Source: Pseudarthrobacter oxydans (GTDB lineage Bacteria; Actinomycetota; Actinomycetes; Actinomycetales; Micrococcaceae). Taken from it: a stretch of 64,000 nucleotides of DNA. The notes beneath the pieces were generated by a model, which saw only the letters and a program-made list of their open reading frames with translations, ran no database searches and was not told the DNA's origin. Location: assembly GCF_034258515.1 (NCBI RefSeq), contig NZ_CP139438.1, positions 62,001 to 126,000 on the forward strand, given 5' to 3'. How positions within the stretch are numbered: the stretch's first letter is position 1; every line of letters begins with the position of its first letter. Positions 51,826 to 60,123 of this stretch are shown here, in pieces. Position numbers and translations under genes: made by a program.

Positions 51826-52254
51826 ATGACTGGAATAATTGTCGTCGGCGTAGACGGAAGTGCTACCGCACAACGTGCAGCTGAAACAGCACGCGATCTG
51901 GCGGTGGCCTTGGGCGCAACTCTGCACGTAGTCACAGCTTTCAATGACGACCGCCCCGAAGTCATTGGTACCGGTAGTGACCAGCTGGTCATCACCGCCG
52001 CACGTCAAGCAGAAACCCTGGCCAAAAGTGTTGCCGATAGCCTCCGAGGCGGAAGCCTTAGGCTCGACCACTTCGCACTTCGCGGCACCCCGGCAAGTGC
52101 CTTGATCGAGCAGGCAGAAACCCACGGAGCCCGCATGATCGTCGTCGGAAACAAGCGCATGCAAGGTATCGGGCGTGTCCTGGGCAGTGTGGCCAATAAT
52201 GTCGCCCACCACGCCCCGTGCGACGTTTACGTCGCCAAGACGGATGAGGGTTAG
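51826..52254 (+). CDS. Universal stress protein, UspA family
   Basis: This 142-residue protein of the usual single-domain size starts at ATG 51826 after AAGGAG. It has the N-terminal strand IIVVGVDGSATAQRAAETAR and the ATP-binding signature MIVVGNKRMQGIGRVLGSVA, matching G-x2-G-x9-G-S. The terminal strand is CDVYVAK. Such proteins bind ATP and modulate stress or energy status. It is divergent from etfB and shares the operator region, so it is probably co-induced during growth on the cluster's substrate. Confidence 0.92.
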   Translation: MTGIIVVGVDGSATAQRAAETARDLAVALGATLHVVTAFNDDRPEVIGTGSDQLVITAARQAETLAKSVADSLRGGSLRLDHFALRGTPASALIEQAETHGARMIVVGNKRMQGIGRVLGSVANNVAHHAPCDVYVAKTDEG

Positions 52255-52430
52255 CCACCTTCGGGCAACATTCTGACGGCCGCTTTGGTGCGGATGCGAC
52301 AGTGTTGGCTGCGGAGTGTCCTAGGTCAATGCTTAGTGGCCCGGCGATTAGTAGCGCTCAGGACGTTTCCAGTCAGGAAATCCCCGCTATGCAGCGATTC
52401 AGCCTTGCTTGCCCCGGCCAAACGTACGTT

Positions 52431-52448
52431 ATAAGGTATGTGTATTCA
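52431..52448 (-). promoter_or_regulatory. Shared regulon operator, site 7
   Basis: The reverse complement TGAATACACATACCTTAT matches the consensus at every position, 123 bp upstream of the second PrpD-like gene. The palindrome AACGTACGTT lies immediately beside it (52421-52430). Confidence 0.75.
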
Positions 52449-52571
52449 AATAGCCGAATGATGCCTTCCGGCTTTGGCCCACCGCGAAGTAACTGTTGCG
52501 TTGTGAACCTATAGTCGCGCAGCACTCCGCCCTTCCAGTCGCCATATCTCGTTGAAGGAGACAACCGCACG

Positions 52572-53966
52572 ATGGACGCACCTGTAACCACGGCCCTTGC
52601 CAGGCACATTACTGAAGCAAAGAACCGGCCCCTGAGCCCGGAAATCGCTGACAGGGCGAAACAGCACCTGCTCGACAGCCTGGTGGCGATGATAAGTGGC
52701 TCGACGCTGCGACCCGGCAAGCTCGCGATCGCCTATGCCGAGTCGCGCGGGGGAACGGGTGAGTCATCCATCATCGGCGGGACACGCACCAATCCTGAGC
52801 TGGCCGCCTTTGCCAATGCTATGTGTGCCCACGCGGACGAAACCGACGATGTGAACAACCGGGCGCGCATACACCCCGGCGCTTCAATCGTTCCGGCCGC
52901 AGTCTCGATAGCCGAGGCCCTCGATAGCCGCGGTTCTGAGTTACTGGCCGCGGTGTCCTTGGGGTATGACGTGGCCGGTGCCGTCAACGTCGGAGCCTGG
53001 CGAACCATGGAGGCGATGGACCAGTCTCCCCGCACAAGCCACGGTCTAGGGCAGACATTCGGAGCGGCGGCAGCTGCTGCATTCCTTTCTGGGCTGACGA
53101 TGGAGCAGAACCGTCATGTGCTTTCCTATTCGGCGCAGCAGGTGGCCGGCATCTCGACGATCTATCGGGACCCGGAGCATATCGGCAAGGCGTTCACCAC
53201 CGCCGCCCATCAAGCCCATGCCGGTGTCCGTTCAGTGGAATTGGTGCGGTTCGGTTTCACCGGGGTCCACGATACGTTCGACAAATCTCCAAACGTCTTT
53301 GACGCATTTGGAGAGGAGGGCAGCGTGGACCGGATGTTGCAGGACTTGGACCAAACCCGGCATGTGACGAAGACGGATATCAAGCAGTACCCAATCGGTG
53401 GTCCGATTCAGCCGGCTGCGCAGGCTCTCGAACATCTGATCAATACGGAATCCCTGCGCGCCGATAACGTGCGTTCGATCGAGGTCCGCCTGCCACCGTT
53501 TCTCGCATATATCATCAAAGATCGACCGATGCCCGACATCAATCTGAAGTACATCATGAGCATCCTGCTGCTGGAAGGCCGTATCACTTTTGACAACTCC
53601 CACGACTACGAACGGTTCTACTCCGAGCCCGTGAAGGAGATCATGAGTCGAGTCCGAGTCGTTGGGGATCCAGATTTGGTGCCCACCGATGAGTACATTG
53701 CGGAGAATGGACGTGCGTGGCGTGCGATCGTGACGGTAGAGACGAGAGACGGGCGCACCCTGACCGAGCGTGTCGATGCCTGTCGTGGCGCCGGCAGTAA
53801 TCCCATCTCCTGGGATCGGCTGTCGACGAAGGCTCACATGGCACTTCTAGGGATTATGACGGAGGGCCAAATCGATGACCTGATCAAGTGGGTTCAAGAC
53901 GTGGACACCGCGAGTAGCACTCGCGATCTGACGACGTTCCTCGCGACCCCGACGGCTAACGGCTGA
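52572..53966 (+). CDS. MmgE/PrpD family protein, second copy
   Basis: This 464-residue protein starts at ATG 52572 after GAAGGAGA. The signature ANAMCAHADETDDVNNRARI replaces the more common HxLDFDD block, and HPGASIVPAAVSIAEAL follows. NRHVLSYSAQQVAGISTIYR and GGPIQPAAQALEHLINTESL complete the middle and C-terminal regions. It is clearly diverged from the copy at 30015-31403, so the two probably catalyse different dehydration, epimerisation or decarboxylation steps. It is monocistronic, with its own regulon operator. Confidence 0.85.
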   Translation: MDAPVTTALARHITEAKNRPLSPEIADRAKQHLLDSLVAMISGSTLRPGKLAIAYAESRGGTGESSIIGGTRTNPELAAFANAMCAHADETDDVNNRARIHPGASIVPAAVSIAEALDSRGSELLAAVSLGYDVAGAVNVGAWRTMEAMDQSPRTSHGLGQTFGAAAAAAFLSGLTMEQNRHVLSYSAQQVAGISTIYRDPEHIGKAFTTAAHQAHAGVRSVELVRFGFTGVHDTFDKSPNVFDAFGEEGSVDRMLQDLDQTRHVTKTDIKQYPIGGPIQPAAQALEHLINTESLRADNVRSIEVRLPPFLAYIIKDRPMPDINLKYIMSILLLEGRITFDNSHDYERFYSEPVKEIMSRVRVVGDPDLVPTDEYIAENGRAWRAIVTVETRDGRTLTERVDACRGAGSNPISWDRLSTKAHMALLGIMTEGQIDDLIKWVQDVDTASSTRDLTTFLATPTANG

Positions 53967-54191
53967 CACTTAGACCGGCTCGATGCGCAAACTGAGGCAT
54001 TCGCGGTGGGGGACGAGCCTTCCTTGGGATCTGAGCGGTAAGGAAATTCTTAGTACGGCTGACCGGGGTCCGGCCGACGGCTTTCGCTCGCGGGTCATTC
54101 CAGTCAGTGGCGCGGCGCCGGCCCAGGGACTGTTCATCGATGCTGCCCCTACTGTTCCTGAAAAATCAGGGCTGGCATAGGGAGCCGTTGC

Positions 54192-55811
54192 TCATCCTCG
54201 CCTTCCACCTTCGCCTTCGGCTGGGTTATATAGCGGGCAGAGTTCGAGCTGTAAGCGTTCGTCCGACGCCGGGTCATACTCTGGACCGGACTCGCGGTCG
54301 AACACCATGGTGGGACGCTCTTCCAAGTTGTAGGCCGGCCATTGGGCCAAGCCGACGCCATTGGGATCCCCGGTTCTGGCGAACTGGACCCATGCCCGTG
54401 AGATCTCTTCCTGGAGCCTGTACCTGTCTGGCTCAGTACCGACGAACTCACGGGCGCGATCTACGTTGCGGAAGACGAACGGCAGGCACAGCATGTGAGG
54501 CGACCTGAGAAGCCCGCCCATGGCGGGACTGCGCCATCTAATCATGTATAGGTACGTGGCCGCATTGGCCGACGTCATCCGACGCTCAGCCGCGGTAGTT
54601 ACAGTGCGGCGGTAACGATGGTCGCCGTAGATCATCGCCAGTAGGTCGCCAGGAGAATCGTTCGGACGCCCCGCAGCGTACGTGCTCATGACGTTCGCAG
54701 CGAGATAGTCGGGCACATCGAGGAAGCGGGCGACCCCCGCCAATGCACTGGAATGCGTCTGGTTCAGGACCTGGGGGGTGAGCGAAATGGAGGCACGTTG
54801 TTCCGTTTCGCACCATCCCATCATGACGGGCACATCTGACGATAGCCGCAGTGATGCCGCAGCGAACGGCTGGTCGAGCAGGTGGAGTCCGTCAACCACG
54901 GGACGAAAGTAGTCCCTCCTGCCGGCCGCGCGGATCGCGCATGGGATGGCTGCCAGGAGGTTCGGCACGGAAGTCTCGTGCAAGGTACGCGGCCGCCGCC
55001 TGTCGAGCTGCAGCTCGTTCAGAACAAGATCTGCATTGCGGGCAGCTTCGTCCAGGGTTGCGAGGCGTAGCATTGACGAGGCGCTTTGGATGATGGCGCG
55101 ATGGAACAGGCCCTTGGCTGCTGGCAACGACATCAATGCCGCCACCTTTGATCCACCTCCGGATTGGCCAAAGATGGTCACGCAGTCTGGATCACCGCCG
55201 AACTGTCCGATGTTCCGTTTCACCCAGCGAAGTGCTGACACGGCGTCGAGCAGGCCGATGTTCCCGGAGTCAGCGTAATCGTTGTGGTGCTCGCCGAGGT
55301 AAAGGTGGCCGAAAATGTTGAGACGGTGATTGATCGTCACCACCACAACTCCCTGCATGGCCAGATTCGCCCCATCTAACCCTGGCGGGCTCGCGGAGCC
55401 ATTGACGAAGCCCCCTCCATGGAAGAACACCATCACAGGCGCTGCGTCGGCAAATAGCTCAAATGGCGCGTAGATGTTGAGCACCAGACAGTTCTCACCA
55501 CGTGGCTGAGAGTCGAAGACCCACGCAAGATGTGGAGGAACGGCTGAGGCGCCCGGATGCGGCTGCGGAGCGGTGCAACCGTAGCTCATGGCGTCGCGGA
55601 CTCCGGCCCACTGTAAAGGCGGCTGCGCCGGCATAAATCGACTATTTCCCTCCGTGTCGGCTCCATATGGCACGCCGCGGAAAACCGAGACCGAATCCCG
55701 CGTGACACCCATGACAGCGCCGGCCTCGGTCTGCACGACGGGGTGACGCTCTGGACGCCCTCCCTGTGCCTCGCATCCGGTCGAGTTTTCTTTCCCGCCC
55801 CACGCTGTCAT
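54192..55811 (-). CDS. Type B carboxylesterase
   Basis: This 539-residue esterase starts at ATG 55811 with AAGGAGAAGG upstream. The family blocks are in order: VFRGVPYGADTEGNSRFMPA, ENCLVLNIYAP, the oxyanion-hole VMVFFHGGGFVNGSA, the nucleophile in TIFGQSGGGSKVAALM, a probable acid in MMGWCETEQRAS, and the histidine in SPHMLCLPFVFRN. There is no signal peptide, so it should be cytosolic. It would release an alcohol and an acid from an ester substrate, feeding the dehydrogenases of the cluster. A perfect regulon operator lies 171 bp upstream. Confidence 0.9.
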   Translation of the reverse strand: MTAWGGKENSTGCEAQGGRPERHPVVQTEAGAVMGVTRDSVSVFRGVPYGADTEGNSRFMPAQPPLQWAGVRDAMSYGCTAPQPHPGASAVPPHLAWVFDSQPRGENCLVLNIYAPFELFADAAPVMVFFHGGGFVNGSASPPGLDGANLAMQGVVVVTINHRLNIFGHLYLGEHHNDYADSGNIGLLDAVSALRWVKRNIGQFGGDPDCVTIFGQSGGGSKVAALMSLPAAKGLFHRAIIQSASSMLRLATLDEAARNADLVLNELQLDRRRPRTLHETSVPNLLAAIPCAIRAAGRRDYFRPVVDGLHLLDQPFAAASLRLSSDVPVMMGWCETEQRASISLTPQVLNQTHSSALAGVARFLDVPDYLAANVMSTYAAGRPNDSPGDLLAMIYGDHRYRRTVTTAAERRMTSANAATYLYMIRWRSPAMGGLLRSPHMLCLPFVFRNVDRAREFVGTEPDRYRLQEEISRAWVQFARTGDPNGVGLAQWPAYNLEERPTMVFDRESGPEYDPASDERLQLELCPLYNPAEGEGGRRG

Positions 55812-55981
55812 GTCGCTGCCTTCTCCTTTTCCCGCCGACCATTCGCTCAGTAGCTGGATGCGAAGATGCCATGGGATTACAGACTCTCCAGTGCCAATAG
55901 CCCGTTAATGAGGATATGTTCCAGCCAGCTCCGGTCCACGCCTGAGCGACAAGAAAAAGGTGGACAACATGTGCCGCATTA

Positions 55982-55999
55982 CGAATATGTGTACATTAT
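55982..55999 (+). promoter_or_regulatory. Shared regulon operator, site 8
   Basis: CGAATATGTGTACATTAT matches YGWATNNRYRTACMWTAW at every position. It lies 171 bp upstream of the minus-strand carboxylesterase start at 55811. Confidence 0.75.
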
Positions 56000-56071
56000 T
56001 AGGAAAGAGGCGATTCTGTCAAACATCTGCGGTGGCCAAGAGGAAGGCTGAACGCTCCCGTGTTTTAAATG

Positions 56072-56093
56072 CCGACAACCGACCTTCCGTCAA
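56072..56093 (+). repeat. Recombination-site-like repeat, copy 4
   Basis: CCGACAACCGACCTTCCGTC-AA agrees with the 22-bp core at 2723 in 18 positions, and the preceding CGCTCCCGTGTTTTAAAT resembles the conserved left flank. Together with the copy at 59032-59053 it brackets the PucR-type regulator gene. Confidence 0.5.
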
Positions 56094-56260
56094 GCTATGG
56101 CGGCGGCTACGAGGCAACGACAGCGCCGACAGGGGAGGGGAATCACTCCAGCTTGGCGTGGCGCAGGTACTCGTAGACCATTCCCGCGGCACTGGCCGGA
56201 TTCTGGTCCAGCGTTGCAAGGCGGTGAACCTACGGGCAGTGCGAAAGATATCTCCGTTCA

Positions 56261-56500
56261 GTCCGATGCTTTGAATGGCGTCCGCTTCCCTTCCGCTACA
56301 CGACAACCAGTCGCAGCACCGACCAAGTGACCCACCTCGACTTCTGGGTTGATTGGAGCCGGAGAGAAGCCGAAGTCGAACGTCTCCTGGAACTCGGGGC
56401 TGTTCGTCGCTGGGACATCATTGATCAATTCCGAGGTATGCGTTGGACTACACTGGCCGACCCGGAAGGCAATCTTTTCTGCATCGCCGAGGTCAAGCCC
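56261..56500 (+). pseudogene. VOC/glyoxalase-fold C-terminal fragment
   Basis: The plus frame reads VTHLDFWVDWSRREAEVERL, then LLELGAVRRWD and RWTTLADPEGNLFCIAEV, the C-terminal half-domain of glyoxalase-like (VOC) proteins. There is no start or N-terminal half upstream, and after about 56500 the frame continues into arginine-rich sequence without homology. It is a remnant. Confidence 0.65.
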
Positions 56501-56851
56501 GCTAGCCGCCACGCAAGCAGCAGCAGCCGTAGATTCCGCCGCGAGCGTCGAGGTGCGAAGATGTTTGCAATCCGTTCGCGTGGCGGATATGGTCGTTTCG
56601 GCACAGCTGCGGTCCGTGACTGCCGCCCGAATGGCAATCTGCGGGCCAGCAATGCAAGCAGCAATCTAGGGGCCGCCGGTTGAATTCCGGGGGAATAGTA
56701 TCGAAGTCCGTCCGCCACGATGCGGTTAAAACCGCTGCGTAGCGCTCCATCGCCGCCGCACTGGACGTTGTCGGTGAACTTTGAACACGCCTGCACCTGC
56801 GAGATATCTTTTACGGCGTGCACCGCTTTGACTCTGTCCAGCGCACGTGCA

Positions 56852-58687
56852 CTACCGCTGCCTGCCTTCGAGGACGTCGTCGACTTCGAGAGCCGTTGAG
56901 ATGCGCGTGAGGTCAGACGCGCGTGAAAGGTCAAGTGCGAGCAGATCCTCGATCTGTCGGCGGGCTTCGACGACGGCGTCTTCCGGGACATGAAGCTGCT
57001 CCGCCGTCTTGCTGGCGTTGAGATCATTGTGAATGAGAGCTGACAATGTCGGCAGGAGCGGCGGATCTTCGGGTAAGCCCTTGTCACGTATCGGGCCAAG
57101 CACGGCGTCCGTATAGTGGCTCAGTGCGGATACATCCGGGAGTTGAAGCAGAAGCCCAACCAGTCCCAGATCGCTCAACGCCAGAGTGCCGGAGGGGGAG
57201 TTGCGCAGGGCCGCCAGCTCAACCGCTCCGCGGACGGTTGCAAACGCCGAAGGATAATCTGCGCTGCTTGTGACCGGCCCCGAGATGGCAGCGTGCGAGC
57301 GACCCGAAGAAATCCGCCTGACTTCGTCACCGATGCTTCGGACTTCGTCGATCGGCGTCGTTGGCGCGAGCGGCCACAGAGCAACAATATATCCGTCGTA
57401 AGACCCAATCAGCGGCCTTGGTGCGATTTGTCGTGCCACTCGTGAGAACGTGGCGGCAAGCCAGTAGGGGAGATCGCCCTCGTTACGATGTTCAAATCGC
57501 ACCGCGATGACTGCGTGGGGTGAGGACAGATCGTGGCCGAGGCGTGCGGCTTGGGCCAAGAGCGTTGTGGCGTTGTGCCGTCCGCCTGACAGGAGCCCGG
57601 AGAGAATCTCGCCGGTTTCCCACCACAATGCCTGGATCGCTGTCTGCGTGCGGAGGAGTTCCAGGGCCAGGGGCGCCGCAGCCCGTTCCATCGCCTGGCG
57701 ATCCAGCGGGCGGAGTTCGGAGACCTTGCCGCTTGTCCAGATCCACGCAACGACCTGCTCCTTGATCATCACCGGAACCCGAACGACAGTCCTTGTCCCT
57801 GCGGTATCCGGAATATGCACATCGGCCAATAATCCGGGATTGCCTGCGGACGTGACATCGGGGAGGGGCAGGGCACCATCAATCGAGAGGAGGGCGGCCG
57901 GGAGTGAAGCGCCTTCACGTTCGGTTTGGTAGAGGAGGGTCCCGTTGGTCTCGGAAACGGCGACGGGGCGATCCAGGATCTCTGCCAGGGCTCCGCCAAG
58001 AGCCCTGACTCCGCCCCCTTCGAGCGTCAGGGCCGTCAACCGCTCGTGGATCGCATCGGCTTGCCTTTGCAGTTCATGCTGCTCCTCAAGAGACTTGTTG
58101 AGATCGTTGAGGACTGTGATCCTTTTCGCCTGTTCGGAGCGTAGGCGACTGGTGGTGATGGCTACAGCTGCTTGGCCTGCCAAAAGTAAAAGGCGGGATT
58201 CTTCTTCTTTTGCGAAGTGATGGGTCGATCGGGTGTAGCAGTTGAGGGTCCCGAGTATTTCGTTGGCGGAGTTCAAAGGCACGGAGATCATGGAGGTGTA
58301 TCCCTGGTCTCTTGCCGCAGCTCGCCAAGCGAGCGTCGTAGGATTTCTTCCGATGTCTTCGATCTGCACAGGTATGCCCATGTCGAACGCCTGGCTCGAT
58401 GCTGTGGGGGTGTGAACGCCATGGAGCCTGAGCGGGTGCGTTGCGTTTACTTCTCGAATGTACTCGGCCGATAGGCCGTAGGATCCTTCGATAATCAGGA
58501 CTTGCGACGCCGCGTCCGGGATAGTGATCGCGCAAAAGTCGTAGGACATCAATTTGCAGGCGGTCTTGGCGATCAGGTCCAGCAGCTCGCCCAGCGAAAC
58601 GCCATGGTTGACTGCTGCACCTATATGAGCCAGCGCTTGCAGCCATTCTTGAAGATGCTGGGCCATGCGATCAGGTCCCAATTTCAC
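56852..58687 (-). CDS. GAF-domain PucR/CdaR-type regulator
   Basis: This 611-residue protein has a GAF sensor at about residues 15-190 (LDLIAKTACKLMSYDFCAIT, then SMISVPLNSANEILGTLNCY and FAKEEESRLLLLAGQAAVAI). A short coiled linker, a CdaR/GGDEF-like domain (350-520) and a C-terminal PucR-type helix-turn-helix near 555-590 (LSALIHNDLNASKTAEQLHV) follow. The second helix reads DAVVEARRQIEDLL instead of the usual NTVRYRL, so DNA recognition may be unusual or weakened. Regulators of this type activate catabolic operons in actinobacteria. It is a candidate for the protein that binds the eight shared operators. Confidence 0.85.
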   Translation of the reverse strand: MKLGPDRMAQHLQEWLQALAHIGAAVNHGVSLGELLDLIAKTACKLMSYDFCAITIPDAASQVLIIEGSYGLSAEYIREVNATHPLRLHGVHTPTASSQAFDMGIPVQIEDIGRNPTTLAWRAAARDQGYTSMISVPLNSANEILGTLNCYTRSTHHFAKEEESRLLLLAGQAAVAITTSRLRSEQAKRITVLNDLNKSLEEQHELQRQADAIHERLTALTLEGGGVRALGGALAEILDRPVAVSETNGTLLYQTEREGASLPAALLSIDGALPLPDVTSAGNPGLLADVHIPDTAGTRTVVRVPVMIKEQVVAWIWTSGKVSELRPLDRQAMERAAAPLALELLRTQTAIQALWWETGEILSGLLSGGRHNATTLLAQAARLGHDLSSPHAVIAVRFEHRNEGDLPYWLAATFSRVARQIAPRPLIGSYDGYIVALWPLAPTTPIDEVRSIGDEVRRISSGRSHAAISGPVTSSADYPSAFATVRGAVELAALRNSPSGTLALSDLGLVGLLLQLPDVSALSHYTDAVLGPIRDKGLPEDPPLLPTLSALIHNDLNASKTAEQLHVPEDAVVEARRQIEDLLALDLSRASDLTRISTALEVDDVLEGRQR

Positions 58688-59160
58688 ACTTAGAGTTTTT
58701 CACGGTTTCGCTGGCCGAGCGAGAGACTTTCGGTGTGGGGCGACAGCCACGGGCGCTCTCGCGGACGGTGTCCCAGTCTCAATCACAGGTTGGGATCCTG
58801 ACAAGGCCAGGTAAAAGGCAGGTTCGGGAGTTCGCTCTTGTACCGCCCAAATTGCAAGCCGGTCGGGTTGACCGCATCCGATGCGCCGTTTGATCCTGCC
58901 GCCCTGGACATCCTCGCCGTGGACCGGGCCGTGGCCGGCCAGTTCTAAACCTCGGGTTGTGGCCTCGACAAGCGCGGTTACTGGTGCCATGCAGCCCCTT
59001 TTGAGGCCGCTCCCCCGCCTGTTTTCAAACGCCGATAATAATGATTCTGTCAAGCTGCCGAGTCGGGACACCGCGGTTCCTAACCACGACCGCGTCAGTT
59101 AGATCGACGGTGCCGTCCACGGATTGATAACCGAACGACTATGTGCGCAATGATTTTGCA
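58688..59160. other. Spacer with recombination-like repeat
   Basis: No gene is apparent in this 470-bp stretch. It contains the third repeat copy (59007-59054) and GC-rich sequence between the PucR-type start and the helicase remnant. Confidence 0.5.
59007..59054 (+). repeat. Recombination-site-like repeat, copy 3
   Basis: The left flank CCGCTCCCCCGCCTGTTTTC matches 2698-2717 except at one or two bases. The 22-bp core (59032-59053) keeps CCGATAA and ATTCYGTCAA but differs in its centre. This pattern of conserved arms and a variable middle suits a recombinase crossover site. It marks the left edge of the 59-63.2 kb segment, whose right part encodes a serine resolvase. Confidence 0.55.
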
Positions 59161-60034
59161 ATGAAATCGTCGAACTCACCTTCCGAGAACCTCTTTTCGT
59201 ACTTAGCGGCCAAGCATGCAGCAGGAGCCGACATTGAGGGACTCCTGAGTCAACTTCCCTCGCATGCCGATAGGGCCGAGCTACGTCAGGCCGTTGAGCA
59301 GGTCGTCAACGACGCAGAGTTCCCACAGGAGCTGATTGCTCGTCACGCCGGTATCTCCCCAGTATCCATGCAACGTCTGCTGACCAAGTTCCGCAACGAC
59401 GCAAAAGACCCTCACGACCTAGTCCTGGCCTTGCCGGAAGAAGGCGACGCAAAGCCGCGTTATCAGGCGGCTTTTGTGATTCTTGGACAAATGATGACAA
59501 CGGCCTTTGGCCTGCCACCAGCAAACGGAGAAGACAAACGCAAGTGGCAGCTCGCGAATTTAGTGGTGAATTGGATGCATGGATTTCCGCTCGCAAGACT
59601 TATCGAACAACGATCGGGACGGAACGTGCCCATAGCCAAGGCAATTCGGGACGTCATGGCCGATATTGAAACTGTGGCACGGTTTCAAGCGCCTAAGTAT
59701 CTGTCGTGCTACAACGACATCCTCAAGGTCTACGCAGCAGAACGAGGAGTTCATGATATCGCCGACGGCCCCGACATAACCATGTTGCTGGAACTCGGTG
59801 TTTCGCGCGCAAGTGAAGTAGTAATGATGTCCCTGGGGTTGTCCCGGACGGCAACGGTAGCCATAGCCGGGTACGTCACTGCCGATAGCTGGACTACCGA
59901 AGAGTGCTTGGCATGGCTTTCGAGGACGAAACATCGAGGGTATGGATATTCCCGTGCTTGTGCAACAGGAAATTATGGATCTGGTCGAGTCCCTTGCCAT
60001 GAGTTCACGCGACAGTACATCCAGGAAGGCATAA
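59161..60034 (+). pseudogene. Frameshifted helicase C-terminal remnant
   Basis: The frame from ATG 59161 gives helical sequence resembling the C-terminal region of DEAD/DEAH-type helicases found in defence and mobile loci: QLANLVVNWMHGFPLARLIE, IETVARFQAPKYLSCYNDIL, then GVSRASEVVMMSLGLSRTAT. The similarity breaks at 59920. Removing one T of the CTTT there restores a frame reading RGRNIEGMDIPVLVQQEIMD, which stops at 60032-60034. The ATPase motor domains are absent. The uncorrected frame runs on into the next gene, but a GAGGGGAAG-preceded ATG at 60124 marks that gene's own start. Confidence 0.6.
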
Positions 60035-60123
60035 ACAACAGCGCACGTGAACGCCCGATTTGTCAGCGGCAAATCGATAATCTTTTCTCGGAAGCGAACC
60101 GCAATCCAGTTGAGGGGAAGACG

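Larger units (their letters stand above)
55812..56851. other. Stretch with operator, repeat and gene remnant
   Basis: This kilobase has no intact gene. It holds the eighth shared operator (55982-55999), the fourth recombination-site-like repeat (56072-56093) and a VOC-family fragment (about 56261-56500). The remainder upstream of 56851 is the tail region of the PucR-type gene and looks decayed. Confidence 0.5.

Noticed and set aside
60034..60123. One continuous 650-residue protein from 59143 to 61095
   Set aside because: The first part loses helicase-like similarity at 59920 after a single-base shift, and ATG 60124 has its own RBS, so two units are more likely.
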